Below, piece after piece: positions 1 through 11,436 of a DNA stretch of 64,000 nucleotides. This DNA comes from Molanna angustata (taxonomy: Eukaryota; Arthropoda; Insecta; Trichoptera; Molannidae), in contig OY754984.1 of NCBI GenBank assembly GCA_963576475.1, positions 17,468,215 through 17,532,214 of the forward strand. The letters are read 5' to 3'. The notes beneath the pieces were generated by a model. It saw only the letters and a list, made by a program, of their open reading frames with translations, was not told the origin of the DNA and did not search any database. The first letter of the stretch is position 1; the number at the start of each line of letters is the position of its first letter. Position numbers and translations under genes: made by a program.

Positions 1-820
1 TTTGACATTCACGAGCACATTTTGGAGTGATAGCAAGCCATTTGTAAGGATGGCACGATCGTGAATGGGGGCCTTAAGACATGAATTTGTCTGTCGCTAT
101 TAATAGTTTGGTAATTTGTTTGAACCAAGAATTGAATTAGGTATTTTATACGATCGATTAAATAATATTAAACCAACTGCTTCTTCCCCAGGACGGACAA
201 CTGGTACTCTGAGGAAGAAGCAGTTCCTTTGAAATCGGTCGTATAATAAATTATCTTTTATGTATGTATATGGCTAAAGCAAACTGATTTTTTTATTTAT
301 TTAAATATAATTAAATTTGATATTAAATCAATTCCGAAAATATTAATATGAGCAAAGGAGAATTTTTATAATATTCAAAGCAATTACCGTTCGCTACCAG
401 ATGCGCTTTTCTAAATCATATTTTTTTATAAACCTACGGATTACATATCAATCATTTTCTCAAAAGTAGGTTCCTACATAATTCCATCCGCTTAGTAATA
501 ATCATTCAACGCAGCTGACATCTGTTTTAAACAGACCAAATCAAAGGACCCTGCATTAAATTTATGTTTTAAATATATGTAATATCAACATTGATCCGAC
601 AAAAGTACCTACCTGTCTCATTTATTTTTAAATTGTTTCAACGGAGAAGGAAAACAGCTTCGGTGTATCTATTACGAGTGATTTAGAGAAGAAAAAAACA
701 TTTGACAAACCTTTGAGTAATTCATCAGTGGGAACAGAGTTTTATGGAAAAATAAAAATATTCCTAAGATATACACAAATTGAACATTATTAAAAATAAT
801 AATAATAAAAAGAATTTATA
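1..820. other. No gene seen; AT-rich DNA with one hairpin
   Basis: No coding or known repeat signal is visible in this stretch apart from the imperfect palindrome at 143-248, listed separately. Base composition is AT-rich like the rest of the window. Confidence 0.5.
143..248. repeat. Imperfect palindrome / hairpin
   Basis: An inner perfect 13-bp stem (AACTGCTTCTTCC at 175-187, GGAAGAAGCAGTT at 213-225) encloses a 25-nt loop. Outer arms near 143-160 and 231-248 (TATACGATCGATT facing AATCGGTCGTATA) are also complementary with mismatches. It could be a small foldback MITE or a transcribed hairpin; nothing shows expression. Confidence 0.55.
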
Positions 821-1042
821 ATGCCCCGTTTAGAGATACAATATCACTCCAAGGGCACTGTAGCTTATTTGTTGCATGTCTCTACGAAACAAGGCAGCCT
901 TAAGAAGTACACCGATGTTGTCGATGCTTTGAACTCCACGTATAAAGGGGAAATTGATTCCATTTTAAAGACCCATTCCGAAACCCACACTGAAACCACG
1001 GTCATACTTAGCCACCTTATTGACTCTGTCCAATTATTTTAA
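821..1042 (+). CDS. Small ORF of unknown status (73 aa)
   Basis: An ATG-initiated 73-residue ORF begins MPRLEIQYHSKGTVAYLLHV and is fairly hydrophilic with a Ser/Thr/His-rich C-terminus (THSETHTETT). No family is recognised, no splice partner or neighbouring coding block is seen, and its length is within chance expectation. Its composition is less AT-driven than most chance ORFs here, which is the only reason to list it. Confidence 0.12.
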   Translation: MPRLEIQYHSKGTVAYLLHVSTKQGSLKKYTDVVDALNSTYKGEIDSILKTHSETHTETTVILSHLIDSVQLF

Positions 1043-1829
1043 ATAGTGGTTAATTGAAATGGAACGGTCAAGTTTATGAGTATTTTATACGATTCATTTT
1101 TCCATTCTTAATACCATCACGAAACATCCCACAATGTGGTATAGACAGGAATTGACCCGGTTATTCTGGTTCTGACTTCTGAATTTGTAACCAAATCTGT
1201 GAAAGGGATTTTGAACATTCTGAGATGTAACCATATATCAAAAACTTCTAACCAATTCATGGTATCAACCTTCTGCGTCCAAACAAATAAAAATGAAACA
1301 AAAAAAAAATTTGAAAATTTGAAGGGGAACTTTGTTCTCGTAACATGTAGAGGAATTTTTATTCATTTGAATAAAAATTATAATTGTAGTGGTGTACACA
1401 AAGTTGTGTTTTATTTCATTTAATTATTTAAAAAAAAATATTTCAGAAATATTTCGTTCGCTTACACATATTATAATTTTCCTATAACTTGACTATTATA
1501 AAGTAAATTAATTAATTTATTTGTCTGCATCAAATATGATAAACAAACATAACGATCGACGGTATCTATTATCTGGCGCACTTTATGCTATTGTCCGAAA
1601 GATAGCAACGTTTTCGATGAATCATTTTACACAGAACATAGATTCTTTTTTCTGTGTCATTTTATAATGACTGGTTTTTTGATATTTTATTTATTATTGA
1701 ATATAGATATGAAAAAGGTAAGTCTGGCAACTTAGGGGGGTTGCGTTTACTAGTGCGCAACCTCTTTATATTATGTGAACATTGCAGATATTAACTTTAT
1801 TTATGTTATTTATAACGCTATGAGGTTTG
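1043..1829. other. No feature seen
   Basis: AT-rich sequence. A 74-aa ORF at 1199-1423 is low-complexity and looks like chance. Confidence 0.4.
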
Positions 1830-1830
1830 A

Positions 1831-2153
1831 GGGTGGAGCTATGAGGTGTTGGGCTTCATCACGAGACTGGCAGCTGATCTTAATAAAACTGAATCATACA
1901 TGTTACTATTTGTTTCTCTAGTCAGACCATTATTGGAATATAATTCTGTAATCTGGTCCCCCTACTACAATGTCCACATATATCATATTGAAAGGGTCCA
2001 GAGAAAATTTTTGCGATTTGTAAATTATAAAAAGGGGATTCCAATAAAACACATCAATTAAACAGATCTAATGCTAGAATTTAAACTTTTAAATCTTTTG
2101 AATTTTAGAAGAAAGGTTTTTGACCTTTACTTCTTACACAAAATATTGAACCA
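1831..2153 (+). pseudogene. LINE reverse transcriptase C-terminal fragment (Jockey/CR1-like)
   Basis: The frame at 1846-2061 reads LGFITRLAAD, then VRPLLEYNSVIWSPYY, then IERVQRKFLRFVNY. This is the post-palm thumb segment of non-LTR retrotransposon reverse transcriptases (pattern LVRpxLEYxSxxWsPyy...iErVQkkFLrF). After the stop at 2061 the similarity continues in other frames (a stretch reading like FDLYFLHKILN near 2118-2150), so the copy has frameshifts and stops. No catalytic domain, endonuclease or 5' part is present, so it is a dead fragment. It ends where a family-X repeat begins. Confidence 0.75.
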
Positions 2154-2162
2154 TGCTATATA

Positions 2163-2338
2163 CCAGCCGATGACAGGTCGTAAGCCCTGTAGGTGCCTTG
2201 ATTTCCCGGTTCTCCTACAGTAAATATTCCAACTTCGTCTCTATTGAGATAATTAAAAATCCGTTAAAAAATATCTTTGACTCCCGACAGGGAAAAAAAT
2301 CCAATGTTTGCGCATATGCAATAATAAAAATATTCAAC
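2163..2338 (+). repeat. Family-X interspersed repeat, partial copy
   Basis: Starts CCAGCCGATGACAGG, runs through a conserved GGTGCCTTGATTTCCCGG block and the 'CCAACTTCGTCTCTATTGAG' block, and ends after TGCGCATATGCAATAATAAA. The same blocks recur at 5575-6040, 16031-16405, 37021-37040, 42503-42850, 43515-43675 and 61695-62101. No coding capacity. Confidence 0.7.
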
Positions 2339-3429
2339 TATTACCTTTTCAAAATTTATTTGTTATCCGACTAATTTACAAATCGTCTAATAACCCAATA
2401 AACAGAATCCGCGTCCACTTCCACTAACCGAAGTTTTCACTAATTTCACAGAACAAATAAAATAGTGGTCGCCACAAGTTGTGGACAAATCTTTTCGTAC
2501 ATCTTAGTCTATTGGCTTAACGGAGTGGTCGCCACTAGTGGCCTAGTATGCAGTTAACAAAATTAATGAATACGTTTATACAACTTTGATGTGACGCGAT
2601 ACTAATAAGTGACTCGTTTTATTTTAAATGATATTTTACTAAAATTTTATTGTTGAATCAAAATACCATGATGTCATGTGCCTCTGTAAAAACAGGGTTT
2701 GAATTTAGGCGACCGAGAACGGAAAGCGTTTAAAATCATCCAGACAACATTTCGGTACGTATTAAAGTTTAATGACACACCGGTAAGTGCAATCGATGTA
2801 AAAATTTTACATCATTACATCGTTAGTAGATTTATGATCATATTGCAAGTATTTTTTATAGGAAAATATATTTTATGAAAATCAAAGGGTATTTATTTTA
2901 TTCTTTGTTCGTTATTTTAACTTGTTATAAATCGATCGATTCATTTGTTTGGGCTGTACAGAGCACAAAAAATCATAACACACCATACACACAAAAATAT
3001 CATGACGTAAATCGATGTACCTATGCACTAATGCACTACATATCTACGCGGTTTCCTATAAATACGTTTTATAGTTATGAAATCATAAATCTCCACTCTT
3101 TTATAGAAGTAGAGATAAAAAAACTATTTTTTTACGGCGATGTCCGATTTCTTAGCGATATTAATAACAATTAAGTTCTACAAATAATAATTCATTATTA
3201 TTATAATTACCATTTTTACACTTCCTCAAAATAATTAGCAGATAAATGCGTAAATTGTTAATAATTTAATAGATCAATATTAAATGCAACAAATGCATCG
3301 ATCAAGCTTTCAATTGGGAATAATTTACCCATCCAGATACAATATGTATATCAAAAGTATAGGCTCTGAGAAGGTCACAATACCTATCAACCCTATTCCC
3401 AATTATTAACGATTGAAAAATCTTTAACG
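2339..3429. other. No confident gene; AT-rich with one signal-like ORF
   Basis: A 99-aa ORF at 2875-3174 starts with a hydrophobic stretch (GYLFYSLFVILTCY) resembling a signal peptide, but the rest matches nothing I know and the region is AT-rich, so chance is likely. The word AGTGGTCGCCAC occurs twice, near 2464 and 2526. Confidence 0.3.
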
Positions 3430-4540
3430 ATTAAACATGTATTCATTATCCGCATTCGCCAACCAGTGAATGCGGATGCCAATCATTGTATCTACGCCAA
3501 CGATACCGTGATAGCCGTGCAGGGAGACAAATTCGAAGAGATCGAGGAAAAGCTCACAACTGCGCTGCAGGAACTATCACAGTACAACAATAATAACCAT
3601 TTGAAACCGAACCCGAGCAAAACACAGATATGCGCATTCCATCTGAAGAATAGAGAAGCGCACAGAAAAATGAAAATTGTATGGGAAGGTAAAGAGCTGG
3701 AACACTGCCAGAACCCAAAATACTTGAGAATAGTACTCGACAGAACCCTAACTTTTAAGGAACACTGCCAAAGCATTAAATGCAAGGTGTGCACGAGGAA
3801 CAACATCCTGCGAAAGCTCACTGGAACTAGCTGGGGAGCCCAACCCAACGTGCTGCGAACATCTGCACTCGCCATTTGTTATTCTGCCGCAGAATATGCA
3901 GCGCCAGTGTGGTGTCTATCCTCACATTCCAAAAACGTTGATGTGGCCCTTAACGAGACTGGGCGCCTAATCACAGGATGTCTTAGACCTACTCCCCTGG
4001 AAAAGGTCTATCTTTTGGCTGGAATTGCACCACCAAATACACTAAGAACTGTCGCAGCCGAGGAAGAGAGGCGAAAAGCGATCCCAGACACCCCTTGTAT
4101 GGGCACGACCCTCCAATATCGAGGCTCAGATCAAGACGCAGTTTCTTATCAAAAACAAATGAATTGCAAACCAACCCGCATGAAAGAAGAATCGAGCTGT
4201 GGCGAGAACGGGTTGGGGAGAACGAATGGTTAAAACCAAGCGAGACCCTCCCAACCGGACACCAACTCCCATACGGGACTTGGAAAGCCCTGAACAGACT
4301 CAGAACGGGTGTGAGTAGATGTAGGGTCAACATGCAGAGATGGGAACTGCTGGATGATGAGCAGGATGTGACGTGCGAATGTGGAGAAGAGCAAAACGCG
4401 GCGCACCTGCTGATATGCCCACTCATGGGGGAGCCTTGCAATGAGGCGGACCTCCTGGCTGCAAACGACAAGGCTGTGACGGCCGCAAAATATTGGAGAG
4501 GGCGCATATAGGGTCTGGACACGGAAAGTAAGTAAGTAAG
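3430..4540 (+). pseudogene. Non-LTR retrotransposon RT C-terminal half with CCHC tail
   Basis: The frame at 3466-4233 opens at the RT palm: IYANDTVIAVQ occupies the catalytic YADD position with Asp changed to Asn. LKPNPSKTQICAFHL, NPKYLRIVLDRTLTFKEHC and AEYAAPVWC follow, in the usual LINE order. Near 4080-4110 the reading shifts by one frame and continues to 4511 through SRLRSRRSFL and the C-terminal knuckle CECGEEQNAAHLLICPL (C-x-C...H-x4-C). The 3' end carries a (GTAA)n tail at about 4527-4540, as expected for a target-primed insertion. With the catalytic Asp lost, a frameshift and no 5' half, it is inactive. Related C-terminal knuckles occur at 13376-13790 and 56777-57000. Confidence 0.88.
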
Positions 4541-5160
4541 TATTATTTCTGATTTTTGTATTTTGATAAATCTATTTTTTTTAATTTTTAATGATTTTGG
4601 AATCATGACAAAAGCTAAAATAATGAACGGTAATATTATTATTTTACGAGAATGCCAAATTGTTTTAATCTCGTTACCTCAAGCGGTATATTCAATTTTT
4701 TTCAAATGATTTTAGGATATTACAAGATTTTAGAATAGCCACGTATATGTTATTTTTTTATATTTTATCACGTATTATTTGATTTTATCGTGTTTTATTA
4801 TATCGGGTCTGTTATGTTGAATTAACCGGTCAGTTAAAATTGTTTTATCGTTATAAATTGAAATATTTTTATTTTCTTAAAAATGAAATCGGTTCATATT
4901 TATAATTATTTTTGATTACAATTGAATTTTAGCATTATTATTTTTATACACAGCTTTTGCCAAAGCAATAAATAAATTGTAACGAACGAGATGATCAACC
5001 TTTAATTTGGAATAATTCGCACATTCAGATGTTACTCATATCAAATGACAAAACTCTGAGGGGTCTCTATCTTACCTATCAAACCCATCCAGAACCTTGA
5101 CTTTTCTAAATCCCCTCAAATACTAAATACCCGTGTTATTAATTGGTAATAAATTTAACT
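4541..5160. other. No feature seen
   Basis: AT-rich DNA without recognisable coding or repeat signal. Confidence 0.4.
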
Positions 5161-5374
5161 GACATAACGTGTGGTCGTCAACCGTCCGTCGGGAGGAACA
5201 CGCACCAATAAAAACAAGAAGTGGATAATTCAGGATTATTATGAAAGGCAGCAGTACCAATGGGAGAAAAGGTTTGATCGAATTACTGTGCCGTCCGCTG
5301 GCCCCATAAAAATACGGGTCACAGGGATAAAACAGGGAGACGAGGTGGCGCCACTCCTTAGCTACCTCAATTAG
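5161..5374 (+). pseudogene. Possible RT fragment (weak)
   Basis: A 67-aa frame ends GIKQGDEVAPLLSYLN, which resembles the RT palm motif 'GxxQGDxxxPLL' of non-LTR elements. It is preceded by KWIIQDYYERQQ, compatible with the stretch upstream of that motif. It stops shortly after, with no downstream YADD. The match is short, so this may be coincidence. Confidence 0.3.
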
Positions 5375-5574
5375 AAGCGTCTTAAGGTTAGGATAAGCGG
5401 GACATGAGAAACTAAAGAAAACCTATTCCTAAGAATAAATGTTAATTATATTTCTTATATACTTACTTGGAATCAATTTTCTTTTTATATAGAAGCAGAA
5501 AACCGTACGCCAATAATTTCTATAATCTAGTCTTTTTTTCGAGTTACATAACACCCCTTCTTTTTATGACAGGT
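5375..5574. other. No feature seen
   Basis: AT-rich spacer. Confidence 0.35.
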
Positions 5575-6040
5575 TTTTTACTCAATAGAGACGAAGATGG
5601 AATATTATGGGAGAACCGTTAAATCAAGTCACCTACAGGGCTTACGACCTGTCATCGGCTGGTTTACGTGATTATCTTTTGCACTTGCGCAACATTCCCC
5701 AATTATGCTATATATATTTAGTTCTTTATATTTTATATACCTAGATATTTTTGCTCTGGAAAATATGTTGTTTTTTGCCATTGCCATTTTATGAAATGTC
5801 GAAGAAACATGTTTGTAACGCACTCTATTGAGAAATTGGTTCGTTAACAATGAAAGCCATAGTTCTTATACAAGAGGTAACAATTCTGGCGCATATATGT
5901 AAGCACCCCTTCAATGCGCCAGAAATATTATTTCGTGCTTTGACTTCTTTACCTATTGTATGTAAATGGAATATTTTTATAGTTGCATAAACGCAAACAT
6001 TCGATTTTTTCACTGTCGGGAGTCGATGATGAATTTTATG
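5575..6040 (-). repeat. Family-X interspersed repeat, longer copy
   Basis: Contains CTCAATAGAGACGAAG, the CAGGGCTTACGACCTGTCAT block, a 'CTATTGAGA..TTGGTT' block near 5824, and ends with ATAAACGCAAACATTCGATT and TGTCGGGAGTC. The inside holds a local hairpin, 'TCTGGCGCAT'/'ATGCGCCAGA', at about 5886-5923. Diverged from the other copies; no ORF. Confidence 0.6.
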
Positions 6041-6044
6041 CTGC

Positions 6045-6280
6045 ATTTTCATCCTCCTGTGATGTGGACTGCCAACTATCTCGCCATCTTTTTGGTGGGC
6101 GTCCTCGTGATCGAGACCCCTCCGGTACGTTGTCTCAGGCTATCTTTGGGATCCTATCTTCGGATATGCGGCTGATGTGTTCGTTCCAGTACCTTCTCTT
6201 TTGGCGCCCCCATCTTATGATATCCTCAGCTTCGCAGATTCTTCGGATCTCTGTATTTCTGACTCTATCACGAATTAAGT
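6045..6280 (-). pseudogene. RTE-like LINE C-terminal fragment
   Basis: Reading the minus strand gives a segment like RDRVRNTEIRRICEAEDII, then KRRYWNEHISRISEDRIPK, then RSRGRPPKRWRD. This is the basic C-terminal tail of RTE-type LINE proteins (GRPxxRWxD). A stop interrupts it. It abuts the end of the family-X copy. Confidence 0.6.
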
Positions 6281-7284
6281 AAATTATACCTTCACATATA
6301 CATACCTTTGTCTGGATATGTTATTGTTATAAAAAAAGGTTTTACTATTTACTCTAAATTATCTTGTAGATTTTTGGCTGTGTTTTGTTGAGTCAGTCAA
6401 GATTTATCGCATCTCCCAGGGTTTGGTTCTCATTAGCTTCACTCCGGTTTCTCAAAAGTCATCTTATTCTTCAATAAAACATAGTGTGGCAGCTTGCGGA
6501 TTTCCAAAAACGCGAGATTTTTCCTGTGTCGTCAAAAGCTACGCCAAAAATGGTTTCAAATGTGCGCAATACTCAGTTTTTGTATTGAAACTTCACCCTT
6601 TATTCCCTTCGTAGAAAAACGCAGATGGGAAATTATTTTTAGAAAATGAAAGATTATCATTGTTAGTCCACAGATGTTTTCTACTTTCTTTGTCTTTTCT
6701 CATTTTGATCATGACTCGCAGTCTCTTTCAATTCATCTTGTTGCCATTTCATCAGTGTCAACACTGCTCTTTGTTAAGATTTCATAAAGCATTATCTTGA
6801 TTTCGAACTCTATGTACAATTATTTGTCTACGACCCATTGTTTAAATGCACCCATTGTTTCAAGACTATGAGAGATATATCTATAAACTAAATAGTTATA
6901 TTTTATTTTGTTTCTGTACAAGTGAAGATTTGATAAATTATCTCAGTAGATATGAGATTTATGATTTTTAGTTTATTGAATTCCAACCGAGAGGATACGA
7001 AAATGTAAATATACTAAGAAGTTTGAGTATATTCTTGTATTTTATATTATTTTATTTTCATAAGTTCTTCCTGACTAAATTAATGATTCCTAGTAGAGAT
7101 AATAATTACAACATGCGTATAGTTAGCAACAAACATCTTGAGTACCTACGTCACGTGGGGTGCACAGAGTGCATATTTGTGTTTTTTTATTTGGTTTTTT
7201 GTGTGCAAAACGCTCCCTTCTACATTGAAAATTCTCAAGCTATTCATTGCAAAATTCTCACATATATTTTTTGTGTTTACAGTC
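6281..7284. other. No feature seen
   Basis: AT-rich, no supported gene. ORFs of 60-130 aa here are low-complexity (Phe/Tyr/Leu-rich) and look like chance. Confidence 0.4.
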
Positions 7285-7375
7285 TGTTGTTCCCTCACCA
7301 CCACCCGTTCTGCTTATGGGGACTATGGGGACTAATATCGGCCCTTTACAAAACTCTGAAAGATCACATAAAGAA
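7285..7375 (+). repeat. Short dispersed repeat (family W)
   Basis: 'CACCCGTTCTGCTTATGGGG' followed by CGGCCC.TTCACAAAAC-like words resembles, in reverse, the segments near 44040-44115 and 44465-44510. Unclassified; short and diverged. Confidence 0.35.
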
Positions 7376-7453
7376 CATACGAAGAGTCCGGAGAACTCTA
7401 AAACCTTGCAGACACTGCAATTAAAGTGACAAAGAGAGCTAATCATGTGGAAA

Positions 7454-7495
7454 CAATTGGCTCACCGTTCACTGATAGTGAACGTGAGCCAGTTG
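7454..7495. repeat. Strong hairpin (19-bp stem, 3-nt loop)
   Basis: CAATTGGCTCAC-C-GTTCACT faces AGTGAACGTGAGCCAGTTG across the loop GAT. The stem is complete apart from one bulged C and one G.T wobble. No T-run or coding context explains it. Confidence 0.75.
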
Positions 7496-7682
7496 TATGA
7501 AAAACTTTAAAAAGTTGTATGACATTTTAGTATGAAGAAACTATTATTAGGATAATATATTTGATACATTTTTATCACACTTTTTTAGCATGACACCCCG
7601 TAGATTATACTGGTACATTCACGCACGTAATATTTATTTTGATATGCTCTGATCATACAATTATAAGGTACAGAAGCCGCGT

Positions 7683-8297
7683 GTAGGTACGTATACGGCC
7701 GGGCGAGTGAAACTCCGGTTTTTAGCATTGTGCTAACACAGGAAAGGACAACATGGAGGAAAATGGAGGATGCCTCCGTTCAAGATTTTACACTAAAAAT
7801 AGGCTGAATATTTACATGTGTGTGTGTGAGGCGGTAGATCGGTTGGTCTACGTATTATGTACATAGGTGTGCGTATCGGTAGGTGTAGGTACGTATACGG
7901 CCGGGCGAGTGAAACTCCGGTTTTTACTTGAGTTTTTGTGGTCATAATTTCATTGCGCTGACTAGGTATCTGTATCATAATATATAATCTAAGGCTCTGA
8001 TTTTTTCAGGAGGTGTAAAACAAAACATACACTATGATTATCATTGCTTTATAACTTAAGATTATGGATCTTAGACAAGCGATTTTGACTTGGACTTGTA
8101 TTTCCTCATACAGATCAGCTTCTCCAATCATGCCTAAGTAACATTTCTGTCTTCTAGATACAAAATGCTTTCGACAGAAGTTTGATTTTGTAAGCAATGA
8201 TATTATTGTCAAGCATTGTGCTAACACAGGAAAGGACAACATGGAGGAAAATGGAGGATGCCTTCGTTCAAGATTTTACACTAAAAATAGGCTGAAA
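7683..8297 (+). repeat. Duplicated two-module repeat (A-B and A-insert-B)
   Basis: Module A (TACGTATACGGCCGGGCGAG...) lies at 7683-7720 and again at 7886-7928. Module B (AGCATTGTGCTAACACAGGA...ATAGGCTGAA) lies at 7722-7806 and again at 8211-8297. In the first pair A and B touch; in the second they are separated by about 283 bp of unrelated sequence. Copies are close to identical over the shared parts. The junctions do not fit GT-AG splicing. Module B resembles LINE 3' regions I associate with Lepidoptera, which is an inference only. Confidence 0.7.
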
Positions 8298-8889
8298 AAG
8301 AAGTGTTAACTCTATCTAGATGGCATTTTTAGCGAGACGATTGTGTTTTGTAACATGTTTATGTAAAAATCCTTTTTAATAATTTGAATAGGACTACAGC
8401 AGGTACGTTACACCAAAAGACTGCAACGGGACACGCTGTATGCATTCATCTGATGAAGTCGTATTACGAGATAGGAGCTAAAAGCTTTTGACAATACTAC
8501 GGTGCACTTAGCCAAGAAACACAAAGCGTACGGTACATTAAATAAATGCAACAGGAACAAAGAAAAAAAAAACAATACGTTGAAACTGATCACATACCTA
8601 CTCTGTACCTTTTGTTGGCACTCTTGCTATTGTTTTAAATATTTCCAGCTCAAAATAATAATCTCTTTTACAAATCATTTTATTTCAACAGGATTTTGGG
8701 GTTCTCGTATTTCATAACCCCAAAATAACCCATTTGTTTTACATGCTTTATGTTTGACACTCATATTATCAAAGGATAAAATTTATTTATAAAGTAACAA
8801 TTACATAATAACAACAAAATTAATTTCAAAATTTTGAAATTAAAAGTAGTGTGCAGTATAATATAAAATTTAAAGTAAGGTAACATTTT
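8298..8889. other. No feature seen
   Basis: AT-rich, no supported gene. Confidence 0.4.
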
Positions 8890-9330
8890 ATAGTCGAGAA
8901 TGTATTTTATTATGATGAATGTATATATATTATGTTATTTACTTTGATGAATAAATTTTATTTAATATGATGTATAAATGTTATTTATTATGATGAATGA
9001 ATGTTATATATTATGATTGAATGAATGTTTTTTACAATGATGAATGAATTTTATTTAATATAACACTTTCGTATGACGAATGAATTATATTTACATATTA
9101 TGATTGAAGAAATGTTATTTACTATGATGAATGAATGTTATAGTATATGATGAATTAATGTTTTTAATAAGGTACGCCGAATGATTGAATATAATTTATT
9201 ATTATAGAATGAATGCTATTTACTATGATGACTGAATGTTATTTCATATTATGAATAATGTTTTGTTATTATGATGAATGAATTTTTTTTTTATAATTAT
9301 GAATGAATGGTACATATTATATAATGTTAT
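8890..9330. repeat. Degenerate minisatellite, about 30-bp unit
   Basis: Many diverged copies of a unit approximating 'TATGATGAATGAATGTTATT', with spacing near 25-35 bp. Units vary in length, so it is old or replication-slippage-driven. No ORF. Confidence 0.75.
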
Positions 9331-9397
9331 TTTCAGCCTGCAGTTGATTTTTTTGAGACAAATAATAGCCAAAAAAAACTGATAATTGAATGATATA

Positions 9398-9500
9398 CTA
9401 CATACATACATACCATCACGCCATGTCCCTTGCGGGGTAGGCAGAGAGAACCGAACGCCACATCTTTCTATCCTGGCACGCATCCCTCGCCTCATCCAAA
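9398..9500 (-). repeat. RTE LINE 3' terminus
   Basis: On the minus strand this reads the conserved 3' end shared with 13853-14010, 23698-24351, 28985-29345 and 55600-56130: GTTCTCTCTGCCTACCCC, GGGACATGGCGTGATGG, then the (ATGT)n tail, written on the plus strand as ACATACATACATACC. Only the terminal ~100 bp survive. Confidence 0.8.
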
Positions 9501-9767
9501 TGTGAATGAATGTGGATGATATACTATTTTATACTATTATACGGAATTTCAATAAGCTTTTCGATTTGAAAGATCCTTAACAGATGAAACTATCATCCTT
9601 TTAAATAGAAATTTATAATAGTAAAATATCATATCGAGTTTATTTTTTTAGCCAATAAATTAAACTTCTTTACTAACGCGATTACTTGACTCTGGTAAAG
9701 GGAAATATGTTTTTTTATTGTTTAGGTATTTTGAATATATGTTGTATTATATAAATAAAAAAATAAT

Positions 9768-10425
9768 AATGAATTTTACAATCTCAACACGATCACTAAC
9801 ATTAAAAATTGACCACATATCGGAATACCGATCTCTTTTAAGGTGGTTGCCTATCAGGCAGCGTAGGAACCTGCATACCCTCACACTTCTATACAAGGTC
9901 TTAAACAACTGCAATGCTCCAGTTTATCTACGAAATCAATTTCACTTCCTCTCTGAACACGGGTTGCCTCTTCGATCAAATACTGAAAGAACGCTCAGTA
10001 TCCCAGTACACAATACTTCTTTTTCACCACCTCTTTCTCCGTACAAGCAGCTCGTCTTTGGAATCACATCCCATCGCAACTTCGAGTTTCATTAACACTT
10101 CCCGCTTTCAAAAGAAATCTGAGGAATCATTTCCTTACACAACATAACACCTAAATTTGTCTCCTTATTCTATCCTTGTCCCCCCCCTCTCCAGTCACCT
10201 CCGTTTCTTTATTGTTTTTGCTTATATGTTTTTTTTCATTTTATTTTCTTTATAGCTTTTGCTTGTATTATATAAAAATTTTGCTACATACCATTAATGT
10301 AATAGGTTTTCACCAAATGAATATGGTTGGTTGGAAGATATTGTCATTTGGCAAAATAAGCCCGCCATTGTGCACTTGTGCTCAGTATAAAATAAAATAA
10401 ATAAAATAAAATAATAAATAACATA
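9768..10425 (+). pseudogene. LINE C-terminus plus 3' UTR (family with HGxPLRS motif)
   Basis: Frame 9768-9990 reads LLRWLPIRQRRNLHTLTLLY, then NAPVYLRNQFHF, then HGLPLRSNTERTLSIPVHN. It then loses frame; the remaining C-terminal tail (YKQLVFGITSHRN, then RFQKKSEES) is split over two frames. This is the C-terminal domain of a Jockey/CR1-type LINE. The 3' UTR contains GGTTGGTTGGAAGATATTG and AATAAGCCCGCCA and ends in an A-rich (AATAA)n tail. The same C-terminus and 3' UTR occur at 48655-49163 and in the split copy at 58170-60120. Confidence 0.8.
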
Positions 10426-11214
10426 GATACAAATAAAGTTATTCGCCTTGTTAGGTCATTAGTAACTACAAAACGGTCGTTCTAAAAAAAAAAGAATAAT
10501 AGATTTTATTCAAAGACACTAGCGCTCCGTTCACTCTGACTACTTCAATAATAAAAATATTACGTAATGGTATAAAGCATCTATTCATACTTCTTCTTGT
10601 AGTGTCTTGATAGGTCTGCTCAACATCGAATATAACATTTCCCTATTTCCAGCAGCTCGAAAAATTAATATCTTGATTATCACACTATGGAATTCTGCGA
10701 CAATCGCGAAAATCAATTGATGAAATATTTTGATTGTAATAACAAAAAAAAATTATTAAATGTAGCGAAGATAAACTCTTGTCGGTAGACGCAATTCGCG
10801 ATGCAATATTTCACGTTGCGGGGGAGAACTGTCGAAAGTTATTGCGCAACATTTATTTTTGCCATAAAATGTTTGCGAATAAGACTAGGGGGTGACCACG
10901 TGACGATGACACTGCGGAATGTTTGAGGGGTGCTCGCTTTATGCGACCATTTTTTATTTCATCCGAAATATAATTTTGAAAGTGGAACGCGATAAGAATC
11001 CAAATGTTATTTCCTGCCTCGACCGATTTCGTTCACCTACAGCACAAGCATTTATGCTTAATTTAGGGTATTTTTATTTTTATTTTATTTTACAAAGGAC
11101 AGCACACAGTACATGCATACAATTATTAAAATTAAATAAATAATAATACAAAAATAACATGTACCTCTTACGTACTATACCTAATATCAAAATAATACAA
11201 CAAAAAAGTGTGAA
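10426..11214. other. No gene seen; shared word near 11034
   Basis: Mostly AT-rich. 'TTCACCTACAGCACAAG.AT' at about 11034 recurs at about 16440, marking the edge of an unidentified dispersed repeat. Confidence 0.4.
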
Positions 11215-11345
11215 TTAGTGTGGGTGCGCGCATGAGAGAAGAGTAATACATACATGTGTGTGTGAAAGAGATATCTAGAAAGAGTGTGAGTGTGTGGGTG
11301 TGTATGTGTGTGTGTGAGAGAGGGTGTGCATGTGTGTGTAGACGA
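11215..11345. repeat. Imperfect (TG)n/(AG)n simple repeat
   Basis: Alternating GT-rich and GA-rich runs (GTGTGTGTGAGAGAGGGTGT and similar). Purine-pyrimidine alternating low-complexity DNA. Confidence 0.8.
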
Positions 11346-11436
11346 ACATATATTGATAGATTCATGAGTTGAGAAGAAAACGAAAATATATTGCTGAGGG
11401 TGGTTGGGAAAAATAAAATTAATCAGTACCTAATTG

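Noticed and set aside
821..1042. Calling a host gene from the 73-aa ORF
   Set aside because: No recognisable family, splice context or regulatory signal; length is within chance.
2875..3174. Secreted-peptide gene from a hydrophobic N-terminus
   Set aside because: AT-rich DNA yields hydrophobic Phe/Leu/Ile runs by chance; no supporting downstream structure.
3492..4606. Minus-strand ORFs of 127 and 205 aa
   Set aside because: Antisense shadows of the LINE reading frames on the plus strand.
7023..7446. Overlapping 60-133-aa ORFs
   Set aside because: Low-complexity or shadows over a dispersed repeat; no family.
7722..8297. Processed retrocopy explanation (insert between A and B as an intron)
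   Set aside because: The 283-bp insert boundaries do not give GT-AG splicing that reproduces the joined form.
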